Below the pieces are notes generated by a model that was not told the origin of the DNA, did not search any database, and was given only the letters and a program-made list of their open reading frames with translations. A stretch of DNA of 42,700 nucleotides from assembly GCA_003551675.1 (NCBI GenBank), contig PUNG01000011.1:1-42700 (forward strand), in the 5' to 3' direction. Position 1 is the stretch's first letter; each line of letters begins with the position of its first letter. The translations under genes were made by a program, and so were the position numbers. The DNA is from Thermoplasmata archaeon. GTDB lineage: Archaea; Thermoplasmatota; Thermoplasmata; Halarchaeoplasmatales; Halarchaeoplasmataceae. Below are positions 6,703 to 14,328 of this stretch, one piece after another.

Positions 6703-7977
6703 ATGTCAAATCCGCATGAAAGGCTTGAAACCATGAATGAGAACCCAACACCTCCTGCACCTAAATATAAAAAAAATTTAACTGAAAAAATTCAGCTTTT
6801 AAAAAAAAGATTGATCCAATGTCAAAAAGAAAAGAATGACATAATAAACAGAACTGCGACCGAGCTGAAAAGTAAAGAAGATAAGATCGCAGAATTACGG
6901 TCTGAGCTGAACGAACAAAAAGAAAGTCCAGAGCAGATGGAATTCGTCGACGAACTCAAGGAAGAAAAGAGTGCGTTAAAAGAGGAAAACAAGCGCTTGT
7001 TGAGAGAACTCGAAAGATACAAAGATCAAAAGAAAATCGGGTTCAACCTTCCTTCGGGAGCTGAGATAAGGGGTGACATAGATTCAAACGAAACGATACA
7101 GGTGGAGAACAACGTAAAGATACTAGGTTCTCTGATGTCTAGTAAGGACATAATATTAGGACACGAAAACCAGGTGACCGGTGACGTCATCTCAGAAAAG
7201 GGGTCGGTAAAGATCGGAAACGCATGTGAAGTGAAGGGATCCATCGGAGGGAATGAAGTACTGCTCGCCGAAGGTACTACAGTAGGAAATATCCGATCAT
7301 ACGAGATGATACATATAGGCAAAAACTGCAAAGTTTCCAACGTATATGCCCTGGGTGATGTAGAGCTGGAGGAAGACGTCGAGATAAAAGGGTCTTTGGA
7401 ATATGCGGGAGATTTTGACGTATCCAAAGGCGTTAAAATCACTGGATCGGTGATCCCTTGTTCAAAAAAAGAATTGAAAGAAAAAATTTCTAAATCTACG
7501 GAAGGAACGGACTTTTCACCCGTTATAGTCAAGGAAGAGGATAAAAAACAAGAGGTACTGAAAGAAAAATCAAAGATCATAGGTTCTACAAAAGAAAAAA
7601 TAGACGATCTACGCGGATTGATCAGATCAGCTAGAGACGAAAACGTAGATATATCTCAAGAGAGAGATCTTTTGGGTGAAGGTATCACCCTTTACAAGCA
7701 GGGAAAATACAAAGATGCTGATCAGTTATTGTCTAACGGCCATTCTAAATTAGAAGAAAAGTTGACTCATTTGGATAAAAGACCCAAGGACGAGAAAAAG
7801 AAAGTGATAGATGATTTCACCGAAGTCAAGGGTGTTGGACGCTCTATCGCCATAAAATTATACGAAGGAGGATTTCATTCCATGGAAGAGTTGAGGAACG
7901 CATCACTCGAGGATCTACAACAAGTAGAAGGTATCGGCGAAGGTTTTTCCAAAAAGATAAAAGAAAACCTATCCTAA
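6703..7977 (+). CDS. Coiled-coil, bactofilin-like beta-helix and helix-hairpin-helix protein
   Basis: A protein of 424 residues with four parts. Residues 20-110 form a Lys/Glu-rich coiled coil. Residues 115-255 are short repeated beta strands (GAEIRGDIDSNETIQVENNV, KILGSLMSSKDI, NQVTGDVISEKGSVKIG and similar), as in bactofilins and other polymer-forming right-handed beta helices. Residues 260-360 are charged and helical, with a repeat-like LLGEGITLYKQGKYKDADQL. Residues 370-424 carry tandem HhH (FTEVKGVGRSIAIKLYEGGF, then LQQVEGIGEGFSKKI). Bactofilins polymerise into cytoskeletal filaments; HhH motifs usually bind DNA. A filament-DNA scaffold is inference. TATA-like bases at 6664-6673 precede ATG 6703. 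It converges on the signal peptidase gene with a 5-base gap. Confidence 0.8.
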   Translation: MSNPHERLETMNENPTPPAPKYKKNLTEKIQLLKKRLIQCQKEKNDIINRTATELKSKEDKIAELRSELNEQKESPEQMEFVDELKEEKSALKEENKRLLRELERYKDQKKIGFNLPSGAEIRGDIDSNETIQVENNVKILGSLMSSKDIILGHENQVTGDVISEKGSVKIGNACEVKGSIGGNEVLLAEGTTVGNIRSYEMIHIGKNCKVSNVYALGDVELEEDVEIKGSLEYAGDFDVSKGVKITGSVIPCSKKELKEKISKSTEGTDFSPVIVKEEDKKQEVLKEKSKIIGSTKEKIDDLRGLIRSARDENVDISQERDLLGEGITLYKQGKYKDADQLLSNGHSKLEEKLTHLDKRPKDEKKKVIDDFTEVKGVGRSIAIKLYEGGFHSMEELRNASLEDLQQVEGIGEGFSKKIKENLS

Positions 7978-7982
7978 AGCTT

Positions 7983-9674
7983 TCAAATATCCGACAATTT
8001 TTTTATGGTATGCGAAGGACTATTTACTCTGTAACGGTGGAATATAAAGGCGGTCAAGTAACTAACGAAAAGGATCACTGGCGACGATATGATATAGATC
8101 AAAATTATCACAGCTAAGCTCTGCAGCAGGATCGTTAAATTAGTCACGGTCAGATCTGCCAAATAGGGTATCGAGAACGGGATGAAAAGGAGTATCATGA
8201 ACACCATGGCCGAGGAGATGAGCGCTGCAGTAAATATCTCAGATCTCCACCTACATCCTAGATGATAAGCTAAAGCAGATGAAAGAGGTACCAACAAAAA
8301 GATGCTCCAAAGGTCCGCATTCAAGAAGTAAAGAGGCACGGCTATCAAGCCAACCAGTGATGCATACACGGGTTTTTCGGGTTCGAATTCGATCACATCG
8401 ACCCCTCTTATCCAATCAAAAGCCGCTAACACCTTATCTTTAGCTCTTTTTTTGCCCATAGAGATTTTATCCTTCATAGATAGTTTTCCTTTTTTTCTTC
8501 TCAGCATCACGGCTTTTCTAGCGGCACGGAACTCTTTCCAGAGAACGTACCTATCGATGACGTAGGAAAATAACAACATCAAAAGAAGCGTAGCCGATGC
8601 AAAGATGAAAGTTGTAAGGAAATTGAGCGTCAAAACGCCGTGGGATGGACTACTCTCTATAACTGAAGACGCAAAATTTTGAGGATACACCGTCCAGAAA
8701 GGAGAATGATAATCAGCTAGTTCTAAGTCGTAAGTCCCAGGCTCGGCATTTTCGGGTATCTCCACATAGAATTGTACCGTATTATTTCCTCCGGGACTGG
8801 TTCGAAAATTATTCTCTTCGACGTGTACCCACTCGGGGCGGTCACCTCTCACCAGGACATGGTGTGTGAGGGTAACATGTCCTGGATTTTCGACGGTTTG
8901 ATTTCCAGGTACTATCTCTCCAGGACTGGTAGAGTAAACGTGGTCCGCATCCCCGGTGGCCCTTTCGTCCACCCCTATCGACATAGAGACCGTTTCATAA
9001 CCATACCACGTGCTGGGAACTATGATAAAAGCAAAGAGTATAAAGATTATCAAAAAAATCTGCCAGATGCGGGAACTCTCCTCTTCTATGATCAGTCTTT
9101 TGAGCTTTTCATCTTCATCGTCGTCGTCCGAAGAGATGAAAACTATGGTGAGTATGATCATTATCCCTGCGGTTAAAAAAGGTACGAGCATTGCCAAACC
9201 ACCACCGGCTAGACCGCCGGCTATGGCTCCGGTTACCAGCGCTGAAAGCCACATCCAGACATAGCCTATCCTGGGCATACGAAGGGAACGACCCGCGACT
9301 GAGATGGGGGCCCCCAACAGGTTTTCTTCTGTGACAGGCCTCGGATCGGGATGGTCGTTGGCGTCTCCTTGCGTGATCAACTGCCTTTCCCCGTTAGTTT
9401 CTTGTATCTCGACCACCCTATGTATGATCAGTTCCGCATCTCCGACTTGACTAGAAAAGACGACTATGTCTCCCACCTCCACGTTGTCCATGGTAGTGGG
9501 ACCCCAGAATACAAGATCACCCACAGATAGGGCGGGTTCCATGCTCTCAGACTCCACGACGGATAGAGGAGTTGGTTGGACCTCGCCGGCGAAGGATACG
9601 GCTCTTGCTAACAAAAGTAAGATCAAGACGGCGAGGATCAAATTTCCTAGGGTTTTCTTCAGGTCTAGCTCCAT
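7983..9674 (-). CDS. Signal peptidase I (S26B-type) fused to a long multi-pass membrane region
   Basis: The first 140 residues are an archaeal signal peptidase, which removes signal peptides outside the membrane. They comprise an N-terminal membrane helix, SESMEP with nucleophile Ser44, the strand VEVGDIVVF, IIHRVV with His85, and an Asp-rich LITQGDANDHPDP. The family is usually about 150-300 residues; this one has 563. Two membrane helices follow, then an acidic DDDDEDEK loop and another helix. Next come a beta-rich external domain of about 140 residues (WYGYETVSMSIGVDERATG...), a helix, a basic cytoplasmic linker (residues about 375-410) and several more helices. The start is ATG 9674; a TTG two codons earlier is possible. 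It may be a secretion factor or an enzyme with an added sensor module. Confidence 0.85.
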   Translation of the reverse strand: MELDLKKTLGNLILAVLILLLLARAVSFAGEVQPTPLSVVESESMEPALSVGDLVFWGPTTMDNVEVGDIVVFSSQVGDAELIIHRVVEIQETNGERQLITQGDANDHPDPRPVTEENLLGAPISVAGRSLRMPRIGYVWMWLSALVTGAIAGGLAGGGLAMLVPFLTAGIMIILTIVFISSDDDDEDEKLKRLIIEEESSRIWQIFLIIFILFAFIIVPSTWYGYETVSMSIGVDERATGDADHVYSTSPGEIVPGNQTVENPGHVTLTHHVLVRGDRPEWVHVEENNFRTSPGGNNTVQFYVEIPENAEPGTYDLELADYHSPFWTVYPQNFASSVIESSPSHGVLTLNFLTTFIFASATLLLMLLFSYVIDRYVLWKEFRAARKAVMLRRKKGKLSMKDKISMGKKRAKDKVLAAFDWIRGVDVIEFEPEKPVYASLVGLIAVPLYFLNADLWSIFLLVPLSSALAYHLGCRWRSEIFTAALISSAMVFMILLFIPFSIPYLADLTVTNLTILLQSLAVIILIYIISSPVILFVSYLTAFIFHRYRVNSPSHTIKKLSDI

Positions 9675-9700
9675 TATCAAAATAATTAGAACTTGTTAGG

Positions 9701-9715
9701 ATTTAAAATTTATCT
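9701..9715 (-). promoter_or_regulatory. TATA box of the signal peptidase gene
   Basis: The minus strand reads ATAAATTTTAAATC about 30 bases before ATG 9674, which predicts a leaderless or nearly leaderless transcript. Confidence 0.5.
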
Positions 9716-9751
9716 TCTTAAACGGCCCTCATTATGTAGAAAATACTCGTA

Positions 9752-9777
9752 AACTATATATACTGAGTATTAATACT
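9752..9777 (+). promoter_or_regulatory. TATA box with adjoining perfect palindrome (possible operator)
   Basis: AACTATATATAC (9752-9763) is a good TATA box for the PAS-GAF gene. The bases directly downstream, AGTATTAATACT (9766-9777), are a perfect 12-base palindrome lying between the box and the expected transcription start near 9785. A bound dimer here would block initiation, so it is a candidate repressor site. Confidence 0.45.
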
Positions 9778-9844
9778 TATATTGGTTCTATTATTGGGCA
9801 GTTACTAGTTGAGACCAAGAACCACACCTAAGAGGAAGGTTGAA

Positions 9845-11788
9845 ATGGATAAATGCAGTAAAAGAAAAAAACCATATATCGATATCTCAAAAGTCGTGGA
9901 TGACCTACCAGGTATGATTTACAGATGCAAAAATAACAAAAATTGGACCATGGAATATTTGAGCGAAGGTTGTGTTCGACTCACAGATTATAGTCCTTCC
10001 GAACTACTACATGATGATAAAAGATCCTGGAGGGACATGATAATACCTGAAGATAAGAAAAAGGTTTTTGACAAAGTCCAGGAAGCCGTAGAAAGAGACG
10101 AGTCGTTCAGAGTGTCCTATAGGATATTGACAAAAAATGGTGAAGAAAGATGGGTGAGAGAAGTGGGTAGAGCGTGCAGAGACTCTCAAGGTAACGTGGA
10201 ATCACTTGAGGGGTTCATAACGGATGTGACGGAATATTTGGATGCTAAAAAAAGAGTAGAAAAAAGAAAGGAAAAGCTCAAAGAACTCTACGAAGCATCG
10301 ACTCAACTGCATATATGTAAAACAAAACAAGAGACATACGATCTTACTCTCAGATCCGCAAAAGAGATACTAGGTTTTTTTTCTGCCGCCATATTCATTG
10401 AAGAAGATGATGAGTTGGTGGTAAAGGCATCCACAGAGAGTAAGAACGATATCGGTATCAGGTACCCTAAAGACCAGGGTATAAGAGGTATGACTTATGT
10501 TAACAAAGAATCGTATCATATAGATGATCTCTCCGAATGGATCGACTCGAAATCGGTCAGTCACGAATACAGATCCGCCGTCAGTGTACCTATAGGTGAC
10601 AGAGGAGTTTTTCAAGCCGTGTCGAATGAATTAGGGTTTTACAGTGATTTCGACCTAGAGATGGCAAAGGTATTGGCATCGCACATATACGAAACCATGC
10701 AAAGGATAGGATCGCAGAAAGAGATGTCGCTTGTGTTGAATACTGTCCAAGAACATATCATATACCTAGATAAAGACATGGATATAAGATGGGAAAATAA
10801 AGCTATTGTAGAAAACGGCGATATGAAAAAAGAGGGTATAAAGGGTAAAAAATGTTATGAGCGGATCTATGAGAGAGATGAACCGTGTGAAGATTGTCCC
10901 GCCCTTGAGGCCCTAGAGACCGGTAAAACACGAGAGAAGATCAAAGGAGCAAAGGGTAAACATTGGTTGGTCAGAGCTACACCGGACATAGACGAAGAAG
11001 GTAAGGTAAAAGGAGTCGTCAACGTGGTTCTAGATATAACAGAAAAGATGGATCTACATGAAGAGCTTAAAAGGAGTGAAAAAAAATACAGGACCATATT
11101 CGAGAATACGGGCACTGCCATGGTGATGATCGAAGAGGACAGCACCATATCACTTGTAAACGAAGAGTTTGAAAAGTTATCAGGATATTCTAAAGAAGAG
11201 CTCCAAGGGAAAAGATGGACACGATTCATCTTTGAAGAGGACTTAAAAAAGATGAAGAAATACCATCACGAAAGAAGAAAGGCGGGTGAAGAAGTCCCCT
11301 CCCGATACACGTTCAAGGCCCCTACCCGATTCGGGGACGTTCGTGATCTTCTTGTGGCCGTCAGCGTTATTCCCGGAAATAAAAAGACAGTGGCATCCAT
11401 CACAGATATCACAGATCACAGGAAGACATTCGGAGCGTTGAGGGAAAGCCAGGAAGCCTTCCGGATCCTATTTGAGAACAGTACCGAACCCGTGATACTT
11501 ATAAATAGAGACAAGAAGATAAATGAGTTCAACGATAAATTCGTCGAACTGTTTGAGATAGAAAAGAGTAAGGATATCTATTTAGATGATATCTTACATC
11601 CTGAAAATCCCGACGATATGAAGGAAATAGAACAACTTTTATCGGGTAAAAAGAACAGCTTGAAGTTAGACATGAGCTGTCGATCCGATCATGAGGACAT
11701 ACCCGTGGAGGCAAAAATCGATCTCATAAGGGACAACACGGATGATCCATTGTATGCCATAGGTATACTCTCAAAAAAATCAAGCTGA
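9845..11788 (+). CDS. PAS-GAF-PAS-PAS-PAS sensor protein lacking a kinase domain
   Basis: A soluble 647-residue sensor with no membrane segment. PAS1 is about residues 17-140 (VVDDLPGMIYRC to SLEGFITDVTEYLD). A short coiled coil leads to a GAF domain, about 150-300 (LYEASTQLHICKTKQETYD to AVSVPIGDRGVFQAVS). PAS2 (about 300-410) carries a Cys cluster (KCYERIYERDEPCEDCPALE) seen in some redox or metal-linked PAS domains. PAS3 (about 415-530) and PAS4 (about 540-647) follow. No histidine kinase, GGDEF or HTH output is present; the protein ends right after PAS4. ATG 9845 has a GAGGAAGG upstream. The gene converges with, and overlaps by 9 bases, the neighbouring ATPase-TPR gene; a signalling link between them is inference. 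Confidence 0.85.
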   Translation: MDKCSKRKKPYIDISKVVDDLPGMIYRCKNNKNWTMEYLSEGCVRLTDYSPSELLHDDKRSWRDMIIPEDKKKVFDKVQEAVERDESFRVSYRILTKNGEERWVREVGRACRDSQGNVESLEGFITDVTEYLDAKKRVEKRKEKLKELYEASTQLHICKTKQETYDLTLRSAKEILGFFSAAIFIEEDDELVVKASTESKNDIGIRYPKDQGIRGMTYVNKESYHIDDLSEWIDSKSVSHEYRSAVSVPIGDRGVFQAVSNELGFYSDFDLEMAKVLASHIYETMQRIGSQKEMSLVLNTVQEHIIYLDKDMDIRWENKAIVENGDMKKEGIKGKKCYERIYERDEPCEDCPALEALETGKTREKIKGAKGKHWLVRATPDIDEEGKVKGVVNVVLDITEKMDLHEELKRSEKKYRTIFENTGTAMVMIEEDSTISLVNEEFEKLSGYSKEELQGKRWTRFIFEEDLKKMKKYHHERRKAGEEVPSRYTFKAPTRFGDVRDLLVAVSVIPGNKKTVASITDITDHRKTFGALRESQEAFRILFENSTEPVILINRDKKINEFNDKFVELFEIEKSKDIYLDDILHPENPDDMKEIEQLLSGKKNSLKLDMSCRSDHEDIPVEAKIDLIRDNTDDPLYAIGILSKKSS

Positions 11789-14245
11789 TGTCGTTTCTTT
11801 AAGCTCTTCTAGCGCGTCTTTAGCTTTATTTATGAATTTGTCTGCAGCGCCTAGTCTCTTGAACGTTTCGTAAGCGCTTTCAAGATGTTTTTTGGCCTTA
11901 TCGCTATCTCCTTTCTCTTTGTAAGCTAGCCCAAGGTCCAACCTATATTCTGCACTGTTGAAAGGTACGTCAAGGTCTTTCATTATACCCCATGCCTCTT
12001 CATAACGTTCTATGGCCTCTTTTAGGGCGCCCTCTTTTTGATGTATCATACCTTTCTTGTGGTGAACCGCCGCTAAGCCGAGATCGTCGTCTATCTCTCT
12101 CATGAGTTGTTCTATACCCTCGATATACTCAGAAGCTTTTTTGGTGTCGCCCTTTCTAGTATAAGCTTCCGCCGCATTGAACGAGCCCCAACCTACGAAA
12201 GACTTGTTGCCTATCATCTCCGCGTATTCTATACACTTATCAAAGTAATCTATGGACTTATCCCATTCTTCCTTTTTCATGTACTGATCTCCTAGATTGT
12301 TGTGAGCCCGGGCCAATTGTCGATAGACGTCTCTCGCCTCCAAAGGAGGAAGACTCTTTTTGTAGTACTGGATAGCTCGATCATGTTCTCCTTTTTGAGC
12401 GTAGACGCTGGCAAGATTAAGATATATCAATGCAAGCTCTTTATCGTCATCGGCTTCTTTCGCATTTTTTATACCCTTTTGATAGTGTTCCTCAGCTTTC
12501 TCAAATTCTCCAAGCCTCCATTGTACGTAGCCCAAACCCCTATGGCACTGAGCTATACCGCCCTTGTCATTCAATTCTTCAGAAATATTCAGTGCTTGTC
12601 GAAGATACCCTTCGGCCTTTTCTGGCTCTCTCATATCTTTATAAACATGCCCAAGACGCATCAGCCCCCAACCTTCCATATCTTTTGCCCCTATCTTACG
12701 CCCTCTCCTGATCATATCAGTGTATACTTTCCTAGCGGAGTCCCAATCACTTATATCGTAGTACAAGGCACTTATCCTCTTTAAGAGTTCGAATCCTTTC
12801 TCTTCCGCATCTTTTATGCTCCTCGACTTTCGAAGAGATTCTACAGCCTTTTCAAAATGATCGATAGCGGTAGATATATCAAAACCCTGAAGAGCTCTTT
12901 CGCCCGCTTTTAAAGAATAATCGTATGCTTTTTCATACTCCTTTCCCTCAAAAAAATGTCTGCTCAACTCAAAGTAATGCTCTTGAAGTTTGCCTTCATA
13001 CAACTCTTCTAGGATCTCTCCTATCTTCTTATGAGAGATCCTCTTTCGACTGCGACCGATCTCTTCGTACAGTACGGTCCTGGTTTGCAGGTGATGAAAT
13101 CGATACATCTCCTCTTCTTCGGCATCTTCGACCTCCTCGATCAAGCCCTGATCTTTCAAACTATCTATAACGTCTAAAAGCTCTATAACGTTCATGTCGA
13201 CTACTTTCTCCAATAGGGGAAAATTGAACGTAGTCCCTAACAGAGATGCGAACATCAAGACTTTCTTTTCCTGCTTGTCTAACCTTTCGATCCTCCTGCT
13301 GGTTATATCCTTTATAGACGAAGGGATCGTTATATCTGAAAGTTTTTCTTGTGGGTCCCAAGTAAAGGAATGAGGATCTATAAGACCGTCCTGCATCATT
13401 GAGTTTAACATCTCTATAACGTAAAAGGGGTTGCCCTCGCTCTCTCGATAAAGGGTCCAAAGGAACTGTTCTGGTAGATCTTCACGCTGCAGGTAACGTT
13501 TGATCAATTCAGAAACCGAAGGTTGATTCAGCCTGGGTATCTCCACTACCTCTACTATCTTTTCTTCCTTCATCCTGTTCAACGTATCTTTGAGCGGAGG
13601 TTTTTCTTTCTCATAACGCAGCTCCTCAGGTCTGAAAGCACCTAACAAAAATATATTTTCGCCATATATGTTTCTAGCGAGGTGATGCAGCAGTTGGGCG
13701 GAAGACTCGTCTATCCACTGCAGATCATCCATGAAGAACACCACAGGACGTTTTTTAGATATATCTATAAGGAGGTCGGTTATCCTGGTGAACATCAGGT
13801 CCTGCTGATCGGAAAAAGATGTTTCCTCATGGACTTCCTCCTGCTTGTCTTGTTCTCCCATTATAAAACCCATGGGAGTCATATCTGACGATCCTGTTGT
13901 GGTCGGCTGACCCAGAAAACCCGATTCCAGATCCACCTTCGGTTCATCATCTTCATTCCCTGCGATGTGCTCATCTAGAGCCTCGTAAAAAGGGAGATAC
14001 GGCTCGGTACTTTCATAGTAAAGACAGCGACCACGCAGCACTTCAAAATCTTTTTCATCGCATCCTTTAAGAAACTCTTCGGCTACGGAAGTTTTTCCGA
14101 TACCTGTTTCACCTTTTAGAAAAACACATGCTCCCTCACCGGATGATGTTAACTCCTTATAGTGTTCCAACTCCATGAGGATCTCTTCTCGGTCGACGAA
14201 GTCATGTTTGTCATCATTAGATCTTACAGGTGGTTTGAGACTCAT
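11780..14245 (-). CDS. STAND-type AAA ATPase with C-terminal TPR repeats (copy 1)
   Basis: An 821-residue protein. Residues about 15-420 form an AAA_16/STAND NTPase: FVDREEILMELEHYK opening, Walker A GETGIGKTS at 45-53, Walker B PVVFFMDDLQWIDESSAQLL, and sensor-like IFLLGAFRPEEL. Residues about 430-815 hold roughly ten TPR repeats (for example GWGLMRLGHVYKDMREPEKA and ALIYLNLASVYAQKGEHDRA). STAND ATPases with TPRs act as ligand-triggered switches, as in MalT and related regulators, but no DNA-binding or catalytic output domain is present. It is followed on the left by the PAS-GAF sensor in convergent orientation, and preceded by a close paralog with its own promoter. Confidence 0.87.
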   Translation of the reverse strand: MSLKPPVRSNDDKHDFVDREEILMELEHYKELTSSGEGACVFLKGETGIGKTSVAEEFLKGCDEKDFEVLRGRCLYYESTEPYLPFYEALDEHIAGNEDDEPKVDLESGFLGQPTTTGSSDMTPMGFIMGEQDKQEEVHEETSFSDQQDLMFTRITDLLIDISKKRPVVFFMDDLQWIDESSAQLLHHLARNIYGENIFLLGAFRPEELRYEKEKPPLKDTLNRMKEEKIVEVVEIPRLNQPSVSELIKRYLQREDLPEQFLWTLYRESEGNPFYVIEMLNSMMQDGLIDPHSFTWDPQEKLSDITIPSSIKDITSRRIERLDKQEKKVLMFASLLGTTFNFPLLEKVVDMNVIELLDVIDSLKDQGLIEEVEDAEEEEMYRFHHLQTRTVLYEEIGRSRKRISHKKIGEILEELYEGKLQEHYFELSRHFFEGKEYEKAYDYSLKAGERALQGFDISTAIDHFEKAVESLRKSRSIKDAEEKGFELLKRISALYYDISDWDSARKVYTDMIRRGRKIGAKDMEGWGLMRLGHVYKDMREPEKAEGYLRQALNISEELNDKGGIAQCHRGLGYVQWRLGEFEKAEEHYQKGIKNAKEADDDKELALIYLNLASVYAQKGEHDRAIQYYKKSLPPLEARDVYRQLARAHNNLGDQYMKKEEWDKSIDYFDKCIEYAEMIGNKSFVGWGSFNAAEAYTRKGDTKKASEYIEGIEQLMREIDDDLGLAAVHHKKGMIHQKEGALKEAIERYEEAWGIMKDLDVPFNSAEYRLDLGLAYKEKGDSDKAKKHLESAYETFKRLGAADKFINKAKDALEELKETTSA

Positions 14246-14263
14246 CTCATCTACGAAGAGTAA

Positions 14264-14285
14264 ATAGTTGATTTTATTAAAATTT
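14264..14285 (-). promoter_or_regulatory. TATA region of ATPase-TPR copy 1
   Basis: The minus strand reads AAATTTTAATAAAATCAACTAT, 20-40 bases before ATG 14245. Almost the same sequence precedes copy 2 at 16797-16818, so the promoter seems to have been duplicated with the gene. Confidence 0.5.
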
Positions 14286-14328
14286 GCCCCCTAAATCCTT
14301 GGTTTGATCTCTTCTTAAAAACGGCAAG

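Noticed and set aside
11780-11788. Possible frameshift or fusion between the PAS-GAF gene and the ATPase-TPR gene
   Set aside because: They are convergent with intact stop codons; the 9-base overlap is a simple tail-to-tail arrangement.
13161-13460. Antisense ORFs within the ATPase-TPR genes and other conserved genes
   Set aside because: They overlap long conserved frames and show no recognisable domain or translation signal.
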